Source: Candidatus Levyibacteriota bacterium (GTDB lineage Bacteria > Patescibacteriota > Microgenomatia > Levybacterales > GWA1-39-11). From it: a stretch of 16,071 nucleotides of DNA. Positions 1 to 5,195 of this stretch are shown one piece after another. Position 1 is the first letter of the stretch. Every line of letters starts with the position of its first letter. The translations under genes were made by a program, and so were the position numbers. The stretch covers positions 1 to 16,071 of the forward strand of contig JACQKO010000013.1 in the NCBI GenBank assembly GCA_016204525.1, given 5' to 3'. The notes beneath the pieces were generated by a model. The model searched no databases, was not told the origin of the DNA, and saw only the letters and a program-made list of their open reading frames with translations.

Positions 1-114
1 CGAGATGCGGCACTTCGTGCAATTAGAAATTCTGGTCTTTCAGTTGCGATGATCGCAGATATAACCCCGATTCCGCACAATGGTCCAAGAATGAAAAAGA
101 AAAGGAGAGTCTAA
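1..114 (+). CDS. rpsK: 30S ribosomal protein S11, C-terminal 37 codons (5' end outside window)
   Basis: The first 37 codons of the window read in frame 1 to a TAA at 112-114 and give the characteristic S11 C-terminus: a GLSVAMIADITPIPHNGPR segment followed by the basic tail MKKKRRV. S11 sits on the platform of the 30S subunit near the mRNA exit and the anti-Shine-Dalgarno region. The T-P-I-P-H-N-G motif is nearly invariant in the family, so identity is secure although most of the gene lies upstream. The usual downstream partners (rpsD, rpoA, rplQ) are not found: the next plus-strand sequence is a repeat-rich spacer, and the next genes are convergent prepilins. Confidence 0.95.
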   Translation, partial: RDAALRAIRNSGLSVAMIADITPIPHNGPRMKKKRRV

Positions 115-215
115 TGAATACTACAAATGCCACAAATACTACAAATAATTCAATAGAATTCGAACGTAAATTTATTGAAATATTGGATATTGGTAGTATT
201 GGTACTTATTGGTAG
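114..215 (+). other. Doubtful 33-codon ORF overlapping the rpsK stop; repeat-derived tail
   Basis: An ATG at 114-116 shares its A with the rpsK TAA (TAATG), which would allow translational coupling. It opens a 33-residue ORF, MNTTNATNTTNN then SIEFERKFIEI and a short tail, ending at TAG 213-215. The first half is built from a 9-bp tandem word (ACTACAAAT, GCCACAAAT, ACTACAAAT at 120-146). The end is built from ATTGG-containing words. It has no recognised domain and does not resemble the start of S4 or RpoA. It is most likely a fortuitous ORF in repeat sequence or the remnant of a displaced gene; a real coupled micro-protein cannot be excluded. Confidence 0.2.
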
Positions 216-219
216 TATT
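117..219 (+). repeat. Short-word repeat cluster downstream of rpsK
   Basis: AATACTACAAAT occurs exactly at 117-128 and 135-146 as part of a 9-bp period. ATTGGTAGTATT occurs exactly at 189-200 and 208-219, and ATTGG cores recur at 182, 189, 198 and 208. No convincing rho-independent terminator is visible between rpsK and the convergent prepilin that ends at 222. Confidence 0.75.
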
Positions 220-221
220 AT

Positions 222-785
222 TTAGGGGGAGTAATTGCGCATTGAAACCGAGGTTTTAAATAAGGAAGAGGATCTATTCTCAAAAAGTTCCGCACTTTTG
301 TCTTCAATAATAAATTCTATACCTAAAATAGGAACGGCATAAGGATCAGCAGCCTTTTGATTACAATAAAATTGACAACTATTGGCTCTTATTTGCACTT
401 GATCAGTATTTATTAATGATGTAGATCCTGAAGAAATATTATTGCCGCTGCAAGAAATATTATATTCGTCTCCGTTTATGTTCTTTAACGAGATCGATGT
501 TCCGGTTGGATTTGCTGTGCAGTCCTGAATTTCTACCCCCCCAATTTTAGTAACAGAAGTTGACGAGGACATTATGTTTGTTAAGATCGAAATTGCATAA
601 TTGCCATTTTGTGTTACCTCTGAAGTAATTTTTGTTTTACTAGAGCCATGGAGAGTCGAGTAGAGGATGCCGGAAATAATTCCTGTCAATATTACTAAAA
701 TTGATATAACGGCCAAGAGCTCAATGATTGTATAGCCCTCCCTAAATGTAAGGTGTAAGATGTAAGATGTAAGAAATTTTTTCAT
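222..785 (-). CDS. Prepilin-like type IV pilus subunit (prepilin 1)
   Basis: A 187-residue class III signal peptide protein. The leader begins MKK and ends at G17, the predicted PilD cleavage site. The mature N-terminus YTIIELLAVISILVIL has Glu at position +5 (E22) and forms the usual hydrophobic helix that packs in the pilus core. The C-terminal globular part carries four cysteines (C89, C112, C137, C141), probably two disulfides, and is rich in Ser, Thr and Asn. It is the last gene of the minus-strand prepilin run, and its ATG overlaps the stop of the preceding gene (ATGA, 782-785), implying translational coupling. Codons 5-14 of the leader are encoded by four tandem heptamers (747-774). 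It is probably a minor pilin or pseudopilin; the exact role is not recognisable. Confidence 0.85.
   Translation of the reverse strand: MKKFLTSYILHLTFREGYTIIELLAVISILVILTGIISGILYSTLHGSSKTKITSEVTQNGNYAISILTNIMSSSTSVTKIGGVEIQDCTANPTGTSISLKNINGDEYNISCSGNNISSGSTSLINTDQVQIRANSCQFYCNQKAADPYAVPILGIEFIIEDKSAELFENRSSSLFKTSVSMRNYSP
747..774 (-). repeat. Heptanucleotide tandem repeat in the prepilin 1 leader (4 x 7 bp)
   Basis: On the plus strand the units are TGTAAGG (747-753) and three copies of TGTAAGA (754-774). On the coding strand they read CTTACAT, CTTACAT, CTTACAC, CTTACAT directly after ATG AAA AAA TTT. I traced both changes by hand. One extra unit brings a TAG into frame right after the array. 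Loss of one unit shifts the frame into a TAG about 17 codons downstream of the array. The array could therefore act as an on/off switch. Confidence 0.85.
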
Positions 786-1330
786 AGTTGGCTGCTTGAT
801 CCTGATTGATTAACAAAGCATGTCACAAGTTGAGATTTATGGCAAAAAGTGTTTGTCTCATCGCATTTTCCACTAGCCCAATAGACGCTCACGACAACTT
901 TTGTACTATCCCCACACTCAACACTTGGTATTTGAGTAAATTCTGCCTCTCGTTTAAAAGCACTTGCAATGTTTACTGCCGTGCAAGATCCTGTAACTAA
1001 TGAGCTATCCTCGTTCATACAGAAAATTCCCTCCTGCGCGAAGAAGGTCGCAGGATTAGTATTTCTAATATATCTTAATTGTTCCATCCCATCCTGCGCA
1101 TACTTTGAGGCCTGAGTCTGCTGTTTAATAAATTGGGAATTACTAACACTCATTGAGATTGCAATGGCAATCGCGGCAAGCGTCAGAAGAATAGATGCCA
1201 AAGCAATTGTCGCCTCGATTATAGTTTGTCCCGCTTCGCCCGCCGGCTTGTCCGCCGAAGCTTTAGCGGAGGCGGAAGCTTTATACGAAGACGGGCCCAG
1301 CTCTTTATAGTTAGTATGATACATGCCCAT
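782..1330 (-). CDS. Prepilin-like type IV pilus subunit with repeat-derived leader (prepilin 2)
   Basis: A 182-residue protein with an unusually long 34-residue leader ending E-A-G, then QTIIEATIALASILL with Glu at +5 (E39) and a long Ala/Ile-rich transmembrane helix, as in GspI/minor pilin types whose mature chain starts with Gln. The body has several cysteines and an aromatic VVVSVYWASG strand. Leader residues 18-34 (ASASAKASADKPAGEAG) come from an inserted GC-rich palindromic repeat at 1229-1281. The ORF overlaps the 3' end of the upstream prepilin by 20 nt; a second ATG at 1324 would shorten the leader by two residues. No Shine-Dalgarno sequence is visible. Prepilin class is well supported, specific function is not. 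Confidence 0.85.
   Translation of the reverse strand: MGMYHTNYKELGPSSYKASASAKASADKPAGEAGQTIIEATIALASILLTLAAIAIAISMSVSNSQFIKQQTQASKYAQDGMEQLRYIRNTNPATFFAQEGIFCMNEDSSLVTGSCTAVNIASAFKREAEFTQIPSVECGDSTKVVVSVYWASGKCDETNTFCHKSQLVTCFVNQSGSSSQL
1229..1281. repeat. GC-rich palindromic dispersed-type repeat inserted in a prepilin leader
   Basis: This 53-bp block is far richer in GC than its surroundings and contains the imperfect palindrome TCCGCCGAAGCTTTAGCGGA (1251-1270, 16 of 20 positions symmetric). Read on the minus strand it encodes Ala/Ser/Lys-rich peptide. From memory, closely similar palindromes recur in many Patescibacteria genomes, both intergenic and in-frame within genes. Only one copy is seen in this window, so its dispersed nature is prior knowledge rather than observation. 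Confidence 0.6.
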
Positions 1331-1886
1331 TTGAATCGATTTGAATCTTTATCTGATTACCATATCCATTAACGAATATTTCGCAAGGTACGCCAATTAT
1401 AATGCCTGATACGGTGTTGAAAGTTATGTTTGCGCAAGTTGGACTTCCTACAACGTCTGAAAAGGTAATATTCTGAGGTAATATTTTTGTATCCTGAACT
1501 TGTTCAAGTCCCGCGCAGGTAACATTCAGTTCATAGTCTACGCCGGAAGTTTGGCAAATTGCATTAGAGCAAACATTTACTTTGAAACTTGAAAGTTCGT
1601 CAGTTGAACCGCATGTTGCCGGTTTAACTTGCGAAAGAGCATTGAAACGAGCAAGATCTACCGTTTGCTTAAAGTTGGCTGCCGCCTGAACAACCACCTG
1701 CCTCCTACTATAGGAAGCAAATGATGCGAACCCTATTCCTGAAACTATTGAGACTAGCGAAAAGACAACCAAAAGTTCAACAAGCGTAAACCCCACCCCA
1801 CGAAGTGGGGAATTCCCAATTTCAAATACTACCAATTTCCAATAATTTGAAATTAGAAATTTGAAATTAGAAATTTGAAATTTCAT
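1311..1886 (-). CDS. GspH/FimT-like prepilin (prepilin 3)
   Basis: A 191-residue protein with a 32-residue leader ending R-G-V-G, then FTLVELLVVFSLVSIVSGIG with Glu at +5 (E37). The following ASYSRRQVVVQAAANFKQTVDLARFNALSQ helix resembles the GspH/FimT class of minor pseudopilins, which sit at the pilus tip or help start assembly. The globular domain has several cysteines (for example VNVCSNAICQT). Leader residues 2-24 come from 14-bp repeats at 1846-1883. A GTG at the V of RGVGFT is an alternative start but would leave almost no leader. The ORF starts 2 nt after the upstream prepilin stop and overlaps the next gene by 20 nt, so it is clearly part of one operon. Confidence 0.85.
   Translation of the reverse strand: MKFQISNFKFLISNYWKLVVFEIGNSPLRGVGFTLVELLVVFSLVSIVSGIGFASFASYSRRQVVVQAAANFKQTVDLARFNALSQVKPATCGSTDELSSFKVNVCSNAICQTSGVDYELNVTCAGLEQVQDTKILPQNITFSDVVGSPTCANITFNTVSGIIIGVPCEIFVNGYGNQIKIQIDSNGHVSY
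1796..1810. repeat. Small hairpin in the prepilin 3 leader
   Basis: CCCCAC (1796-1801), loop GAA, GTGGGG (1805-1810): a perfect 6-bp stem immediately 5' (coding strand) of the codons for the GFTLVE cleavage motif. A comparable CACCA/TGGTG hairpin lies at the same place in prepilin 5. Confidence 0.6.
1846..1883 (-). repeat. 14-bp (2 x 7) tandem repeat in the prepilin 3 leader
   Basis: TTTGAAATTAGAAA occurs at 1846-1859 and 1860-1873, with a third partial unit from 1874. It encodes leader residues such as QISNFKFLISN on the minus strand. The adjacent 12-mer at 1825-1836 is the reverse complement of ATTGGTAGTATT found twice at 189-219. Confidence 0.8.
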
Positions 1887-1888
1887 TT

Positions 1889-2374
1889 TTAGGGGTTTGT
1901 CAGAGTATAAGAGACTGCGCTAACGCTTGTGCAAAGATCTCCGGCTTGTCCATCGTCTGCATCGCGATCTTGATCGTTGGTATTTTCAAGACACGCATAA
2001 ATAGTATATGTTATCCCCGTGGAGGAAAAAACGTAATCCATCTCCACGCTAGGATCGCATGGAATTTTTTGCATATATGTGGCCGAGTTGAATGAGAATG
2101 GTCCTGAGGTTGGACACGAAGTAGAATAGAGAGTCGTCGGATAAGTTCCGTTGTCGGCGCGATAAAGCTCAAGAGCCGATTGAATTTGGCGAAGGTCGCT
2201 CTTTCTTTGGGCATCCCGACCACGCTGCCTGACACCAACAAAATTTGCTACAAGTAATCCAGCGAGAACAGAAATAATCGCAATTACGACAAGTAACTCG
2301 ATCAAGGTAAAACCATGCGAGAACAATTTACCACTGGCCACTGACCACTGACGTTTGGTAGAGATTCCATCCAT
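1889..2374 (-). CDS. GspG/PilA-like prepilin (prepilin 4)
   Basis: A 161-residue prepilin with a 21-residue leader ending S-H-G, then FTLIELLVVIAIISVLAGLL with Glu at +5 (E26). The mature chain shows the GspG/PilA-like RDAQRKSDLRQIQSALELYRADNGTYPTT segment, a conserved K-I-P-C-D-P turn, and a C-terminal NDQDRDADDGQAGD loop that resembles the acidic calcium-binding loop of GspG-type pseudopilins. Cysteines near the KIPCDP and YACLEN segments may pair. A likely promoter (TTGTCA, 17 bp, TAAACT) ends 6 nt before the ATG, so this gene probably starts a transcript for prepilins 4-3-2-1. It is a good candidate for an abundant subunit. The leader contains three CCACTGA-type heptamers. Confidence 0.88.
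   Translation of the reverse strand: MDGISTKRQWSVASGKLFSHGFTLIELLVVIAIISVLAGLLVANFVGVRQRGRDAQRKSDLRQIQSALELYRADNGTYPTTLYSTSCPTSGPFSFNSATYMQKIPCDPSVEMDYVFSSTGITYTIYACLENTNDQDRDADDGQAGDLCTSVSAVSYTLTNP
2331..2351 (-). repeat. Heptanucleotide tandem repeat in the prepilin 4 leader (3 x 7 bp)
   Basis: CCACTGG, CCACTGA and CCACTGA in direct tandem on the plus strand; the coding strand reads TCAGTGG-type units encoding part of RQWSVASG in the leader. As in prepilin 1, a one-unit change would shift the frame before the cleavage motif. Confidence 0.8.
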
Positions 2375-2380
2375 AATTTT

Positions 2381-2409
2381 AGTTTAGACTATTTTATTAT
2401 CTTTGACAA
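2381..2409 (-). promoter_or_regulatory. Candidate promoter of prepilin 4, leaderless
   Basis: On the minus strand TTGTCA (2409-2404), a 17-nt spacer, then TAAACT (2386-2381), followed by 6 nt to the ATG at 2374. The predicted start of transcription falls on or next to the start codon. The match is 5/6 and 4/6 to the sigma70 consensus. Confidence 0.45.
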
Positions 2410-2465
2410 CATTTTTGTCAGTTGTCAGACGTTAGTTGTCAGTTGTGTTTCGCTTAGGGCGAAAC
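2404..2465. repeat. Two hairpins and a heptamer array between prepilins 5 and 4
   Basis: TGACAAC (2404-2410) pairs with GTTGTCA (2421-2427). GTTTCGC (2447-2453) pairs with GCGAAAC (2459-2465), with the prepilin 5 stop codon in the loop. Between and across them lie TGTCAGT, TGTCAGA, CGTTAGT and TGTCAGT at a strict 7-bp period from 2416. No U-tract follows in the minus direction, so they look more like mRNA-processing or stabilising elements than intrinsic terminators. Confidence 0.6.
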
Positions 2466-3050
2466 ATTGGGGCTTGAAACTCCATAATTACAAACGCCAT
2501 TCGCCGTACTCCCACAGGGAAAAGTTGCTGTCGGTGGGGCATTGTCGCAGACTGCACCGTCAGGCTTGCATGCATTAGAATCCTTTCCTCCCCGCTCAAG
2601 AGAAGCGTATAGTCTATAAGTTTGCGAATCGGAGGAATATATATATCGTCTCCCTGAGGTTGGATCCTTCGGCAATGTTGTTATATAAGGTGCCCATGAA
2701 TCTCCCCAATTAACCCCGGAGACGCCTACTGTTGTGTCCTTGTCTATCTTATATTCGGATGTGTTTTCAGGATATCTTCCAAAGTCGTTATAGAACGTCT
2801 CAAGGGCGCGCTGAATTTGCGCAAGATCATTCTTTCTTTGCACATCTCGAGATTTCTGAAGTTGCTCAAAGGGATTTAGGGTAAAAACCGCGCTTCCCAT
2901 TATTATCCCGAGAACACCTATAACTACCAAGAGCTCGATAAGAGTGAATCCCACACCAAGCTCTGGTGCGGGATAAACCCCACCATTTTTGATGAAACAT
3001 AAACGTATAACATTGTAAAAATGGTGCTGGGTAAATCCCCTTTTTTTCAT
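2454..3050 (-). CDS. GspG/PilA-like prepilin with expanded leader (prepilin 5)
   Basis: A 198-residue prepilin. The cleavage motif LGVG|FTLIELLVVIGVLGIIMG has Glu at +5 (E39). The mature chain continues NPFEQLQKSRDVQRKNDLAQIQRALETFYNDFGRYPE, similar to prepilins 4 and 7. The C-terminus is cysteine-rich (C-KPDGAV-C ... C-GSTANGV-C). The ATG overlaps the pilD stop (ATGA, 3047-3050), so it is translationally coupled to the peptidase that processes it. The 34-residue leader is odd: it begins MKKRGFT, itself a canonical prepilin start, then runs about 30 residues of insert before a second GFT that continues into LIELL. A GTG at the V of GVGFT is an alternative start with almost no leader. Confidence 0.87.
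   Translation of the reverse strand: MKKRGFTQHHFYNVIRLCFIKNGGVYPAPELGVGFTLIELLVVIGVLGIIMGSAVFTLNPFEQLQKSRDVQRKNDLAQIQRALETFYNDFGRYPENTSEYKIDKDTTVGVSGVNWGDSWAPYITTLPKDPTSGRRYIYSSDSQTYRLYASLERGGKDSNACKPDGAVCDNAPPTATFPCGSTANGVCNYGVSSPNVSP
2969..3040. repeat. Inverted-repeat insert in the prepilin 5 leader
   Basis: CACCATTTTT (2981-2990) and AAAAATGGTG (3017-3026) are a perfect 10-bp inverted repeat around a 26-nt loop. The similarity extends imperfectly outward (GGGATAAACCC at 2970-2980 against TGGGTAAATCCC near 3028-3039). It forms a hairpin-ended block inside the leader-coding region. Confidence 0.7.
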
Positions 3051-3808
3051 AAAAATAGATCCAGAATTCTTATGCCAAAAAAGTAGCCTAGGATAGCGCC
3101 AATTGCCAGAAATGGACCAAAAGGTATAGTATCATTCTTGAATTTCTTTTTGCCCATAGCTATTAGTATGAGAGAAACTGCCGCACCTGTCAAGAAAGCT
3201 GCGTAGACTCCAATTATTATTTTGGGGAATCCAAGAAACAGTCCAAGAACAGGAGAAAGCTTTACATCTCCAAATCCAATTCCGCGGCCGCGTGTTATTA
3301 TGAATAAAAATAGAAAAGAACCGGTAGTAGCGAGGCTCGCAAAAAATCGATTAGTAATTTCGGCAGGAACCGCAAAGAATGTATACAAGGTTATAACGCC
3401 TAAAAGAAAAATGACCACTTCGTCAGGAATTATTCCATACTCAAGATCAGAAAAAAATATGCATAAAAAGGAAGACAAGACTAAAGCTAAAAAGATGGCA
3501 TCAGAAAAACTAATTTTAGCAAAATAATAAAAGGCGAAAATAGATAAAAAGAGTAGAGCTGTTGCTATTTCCACAATAAGTAGCCGAATCGAAATTTTTG
3601 CTTTACAGTACTTGCACTTCCCGCGAAGCCATAAATATGAAAGGATTGGAACTAGTTCTTGCAGGTGGAGAATTCTTCCACAATTAGCACAGTGAGATTT
3701 TTTAAATAAAATGCTTTCTCCGCGCGGCAATCTATCAATAAGAACATTTAAAAAAGATCCAACTGCCGCCCCCACAGCAAATACCAAGAGAAAAAATAAA
3801 ACTTCCAC
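3047..3808 (-). CDS. pilD: Prepilin peptidase / N-methyltransferase
   Basis: A 253-residue polytopic membrane aspartyl protease (GspO/PilD/TcpJ family) that cleaves prepilins after Gly on the cytoplasmic side and, in bifunctional members, N-methylates the new N-terminus. The N-terminal GSFLNVLIDRLPRGESI motif is followed by the zinc-type tetracysteine C40-x2-C43 ... C65-x2-C68, which is associated with the methylating form. The catalytic aspartates are visible in FSDLEYGIIPD (D121) and GFGDVKL (D181). Seven to eight hydrophobic segments and a normal length indicate a complete protein. The start is GTG at 3808, chosen because it places MEVLFFLLVFAVGAAVGSFLN exactly at the family N-terminus. 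It is surrounded by its prepilin substrates. Confidence 0.95.
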   Translation of the reverse strand: MEVLFFLLVFAVGAAVGSFLNVLIDRLPRGESILFKKSHCANCGRILHLQELVPILSYLWLRGKCKYCKAKISIRLLIVEIATALLFLSIFAFYYFAKISFSDAIFLALVLSSFLCIFFSDLEYGIIPDEVVIFLLGVITLYTFFAVPAEITNRFFASLATTGSFLFLFIITRGRGIGFGDVKLSPVLGLFLGFPKIIIGVYAAFLTGAAVSLILIAMGKKKFKNDTIPFGPFLAIGAILGYFFGIRILDLFL

Positions 3809-3810
3809 GT

Positions 3811-3912
3811 AATCAGTATAGCAGTAAAACGGTGTAGCAGTGAAACAGTAATCAGTAAAATAGTATCCTACTGATCACAGATCTACTGATTTACTGTTCT
3901 ACTGAATTACTG
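3811..3912. repeat. Octamer-period inverted array between prepilin 7 and pilD
   Basis: CAGTA words occur at 3814, 3822, 3846 and 3853. The complementary TACTG words occur at 3884, 3892, 3900 and 3908 at a strict 8-bp period. CAGTAATCAGTA (3846-3857) pairs with TACTGATTTACTG (3884-3896), giving a large potential stem-loop in the 108-nt spacer. In the minus-strand transcript it would lie between the prepilin and the peptidase. Confidence 0.75.
3815..3823 (-). promoter_or_regulatory. Candidate extended -10 promoter of pilD, leaderless
   Basis: On the minus strand TGCTATACT (3823-3815) is an extended -10 (TGn plus TATACT), with 6 nt to the GTG start at 3808. A transcript from here would begin at the start codon. 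It would let the peptidase be expressed separately from the upstream prepilin. Confidence 0.4.
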
Positions 3913-3916
3913 GGGA

Positions 3917-4477
3917 TTATTGGGTGCACCAGTTGCAGTCAGTAGTCCCTCCAGTGGATTTACAGTTCGTTCCAACAGCTCCTGTATTACTATACTTTGT
4001 CGCAGCTTCTCTTTGTTGAGATTTTGAGATTGGCTTAAAGCATATAACTGTATCATTTTGTCTACTTGATTGAGGATCTGGTTCTGTAATGTAAATTTTG
4101 CTAAGATCCTTAAAGTCTTTAAATCCTAATTTAAGCTCAGCATCTGCGACCAGCGCATCTATGCATGCTCCCAGATTACTAAGAGTCTTCGTGGCCACAT
4201 CAGCTCCGCCTGCTACGGCATTGCACGCATCGTCTCCTCCGTTGGCGGTTGTTTCCCAAGGAAGAGCATTATGAGTGGTGTAGTATCTTAAAAGTGCATT
4301 ATGAAATTCCACAGAAGCATTTTTTATGTTTGTATCAGTTGCTTTATTTAGTTGTTCAAAAGGATCAATTGTTGTAATAAGCGCAGCTGCCAAAATACCT
4401 AATATTCCAATGGATACAAGAAGTTCAATTAACGTAAACCCCTTATTCAGGTTATTTAGCGGGGCAGATAGATTCAT
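3917..4477 (-). CDS. GspG/PilA-like prepilin with short classical leader (prepilin 7)
   Basis: A 186-residue prepilin with a 13-residue leader ending N-K-G, then FTLIELLVSIGILGILAAAL with Glu at +5 (E18). The next stretch, TTIDPFEQLNKATDTNIKNASVEFHNALLRYY, matches the NPFEQL/DPFEQL motif of prepilin 5, marking these two as paralogues. The C-terminal half has six or so cysteines and ends D-C-N-W-C-T-Q. It is the only prepilin here whose leader is free of repeats, and it has the best -35/-10 promoter of the set, so it could be the major pilin. It is followed by a 108-nt structured spacer and then pilD. Confidence 0.87.
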   Translation of the reverse strand: MNLSAPLNNLNKGFTLIELLVSIGILGILAAALITTIDPFEQLNKATDTNIKNASVEFHNALLRYYTTHNALPWETTANGGDDACNAVAGGADVATKTLSNLGACIDALVADAELKLGFKDFKDLSKIYITEPDPQSSRQNDTVICFKPISKSQQREAATKYSNTGAVGTNCKSTGGTTDCNWCTQ

Positions 4478-4487
4478 ATTCTAATTA

Positions 4488-4517
4488 ATCTTAGGCATAA
4501 ATAAAATTGCTTGTCAA
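4488..4517 (-). promoter_or_regulatory. Candidate promoter of prepilin 7
   Basis: On the minus strand a perfect TTGACA (4517-4512) that includes the TGA stop of the upstream delta'-like gene, an 18-nt spacer, TAAGAT (4493-4488), then 10 nt to the ATG at 4477. The predicted 5' UTR is only a few nucleotides. Confidence 0.5.
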
Positions 4518-5176
4518 GTACCAGCCCTAAGCAAAATTTTTTCAAGGACAAACCTTTTGTTTAAATTATTGCTCTCAATAAGTGGAACATATTGGCATAA
4601 AGACTTAAGAAGAGTTAAAAGAAAAAGTGCTTTTTGGAATTCTCCTTGCTTAATCTGTTCAAAAAGTATTTCACGAAAAACTATTATTAAGTCACTAAAA
4701 ATTAAATTGGGATTTTGGGAAAATAATTTATCTACGAATATAAAGGCAGAAGATAAATCTTTTTTGCGCTGCGGGCCGGCAGGCAGCGCGCTAAGAAAAT
4801 TTCCTAACATATTTGAAAGATTAGCGTCCACATCTACCTTCTTTCCTTTAAAATTTAAAACACGGGCCCTTGAAAGAATGGTTGGAATCAACATTGCCTC
4901 ATTTAAAAATATGAAGCTTGTATCCTCAGGTAGCTCTTCAAGTGTTTTAAGAAGCGCGTTTTGAGCTTCAAGCGTTGCATCTCGAATTACAAAAAGACGC
5001 TTAGCACCGCTAAATGCCCTTGTTGATAGGAGTTTTTTGATTTCGCGAACCTGAGGGATTTTTAGCGTTTCCTTATAGTCGAAGAGATTGTAGGTTTTGA
5101 TATTTTCCTCCTCAATAAAACTCGAGAGAAAATTTTTTTTTGATTCCGAATCTCCCACTAAAACGTAGCTTGTCAT
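4514..5176 (-). CDS. holB: DNA polymerase III delta'-like clamp-loader subunit
   Basis: A 220-residue protein whose centre reads like the clamp-loader AAA+ fold: RLFVIRDATLEAQNALLKTLEELPEDTSFIFLNEAMLIPTILSRAR (residues 60-105). This contains the A-Q-N-A-L-L-K-T-L-E-E helix and the T-I-L-S-R motif (compare SRC in DnaX/HolB), which donates the arginine finger. There is no Walker A loop near the N-terminus (VLVGDSESKKN), consistent with delta', which does not hydrolyse ATP. It is shorter than typical delta' (over 300 residues) and has no zinc module, so it is a reduced version. Residues 129-137 (SALPAGPQR) are encoded by a GC-rich palindrome. It heads the prepilin gene run, an unrelated function, so the linkage may be positional only. 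Confidence 0.75.
   Translation of the reverse strand: MTSYVLVGDSESKKNFLSSFIEEENIKTYNLFDYKETLKIPQVREIKKLLSTRAFSGAKRLFVIRDATLEAQNALLKTLEELPEDTSFIFLNEAMLIPTILSRARVLNFKGKKVDVDANLSNMLGNFLSALPAGPQRKKDLSSAFIFVDKLFSQNPNLIFSDLIIVFREILFEQIKQGEFQKALFLLTLLKSLCQYVPLIESNNLNKRFVLEKILLRAGT
4766..4789. repeat. GC-rich palindromic insert inside the delta'-like gene
   Basis: GCGCTGC (4766-4772) and GCAGCGC (4783-4789) are perfect inverted arms enclosing GGGCCGGCAG. The block is sharply GC-rich in an A/T-rich gene and encodes the SALPAGPQR loop in frame. It looks like a small repeat element tolerated inside a coding sequence. Confidence 0.65.
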
Positions 5177-5195
5177 ATCTTTCCCAAACAGACAA

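Noticed and set aside
114..215. Reading the small ORF after rpsK as the start of rpsD or rpoA
   Set aside because: The sequence lacks the S4 N-terminal pattern and any RpoA-like start, and half of it is tandem 9-bp words; kept only as a doubtful ORF.
806..1000. Plus-strand ORF of 64 codons opposite prepilin 2
   Set aside because: It lies antisense to a well-supported prepilin with a clear class III signal motif and gives a low-complexity Cys/Ser product with no family features.
2454..3050. Two separate pilin genes (MKKRGFT... and GVGFTLIELL...)
   Set aside because: There is one continuous reading frame and only one hydrophobic helix; the first GFT is not followed by a pilin helix, so an insertion in one leader fits better.
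3222..3527. Plus-strand ORF of 101 codons opposite pilD
   Set aside because: It is the antisense shadow of the PilD catalytic region, whose motifs and coding pattern are unambiguous.
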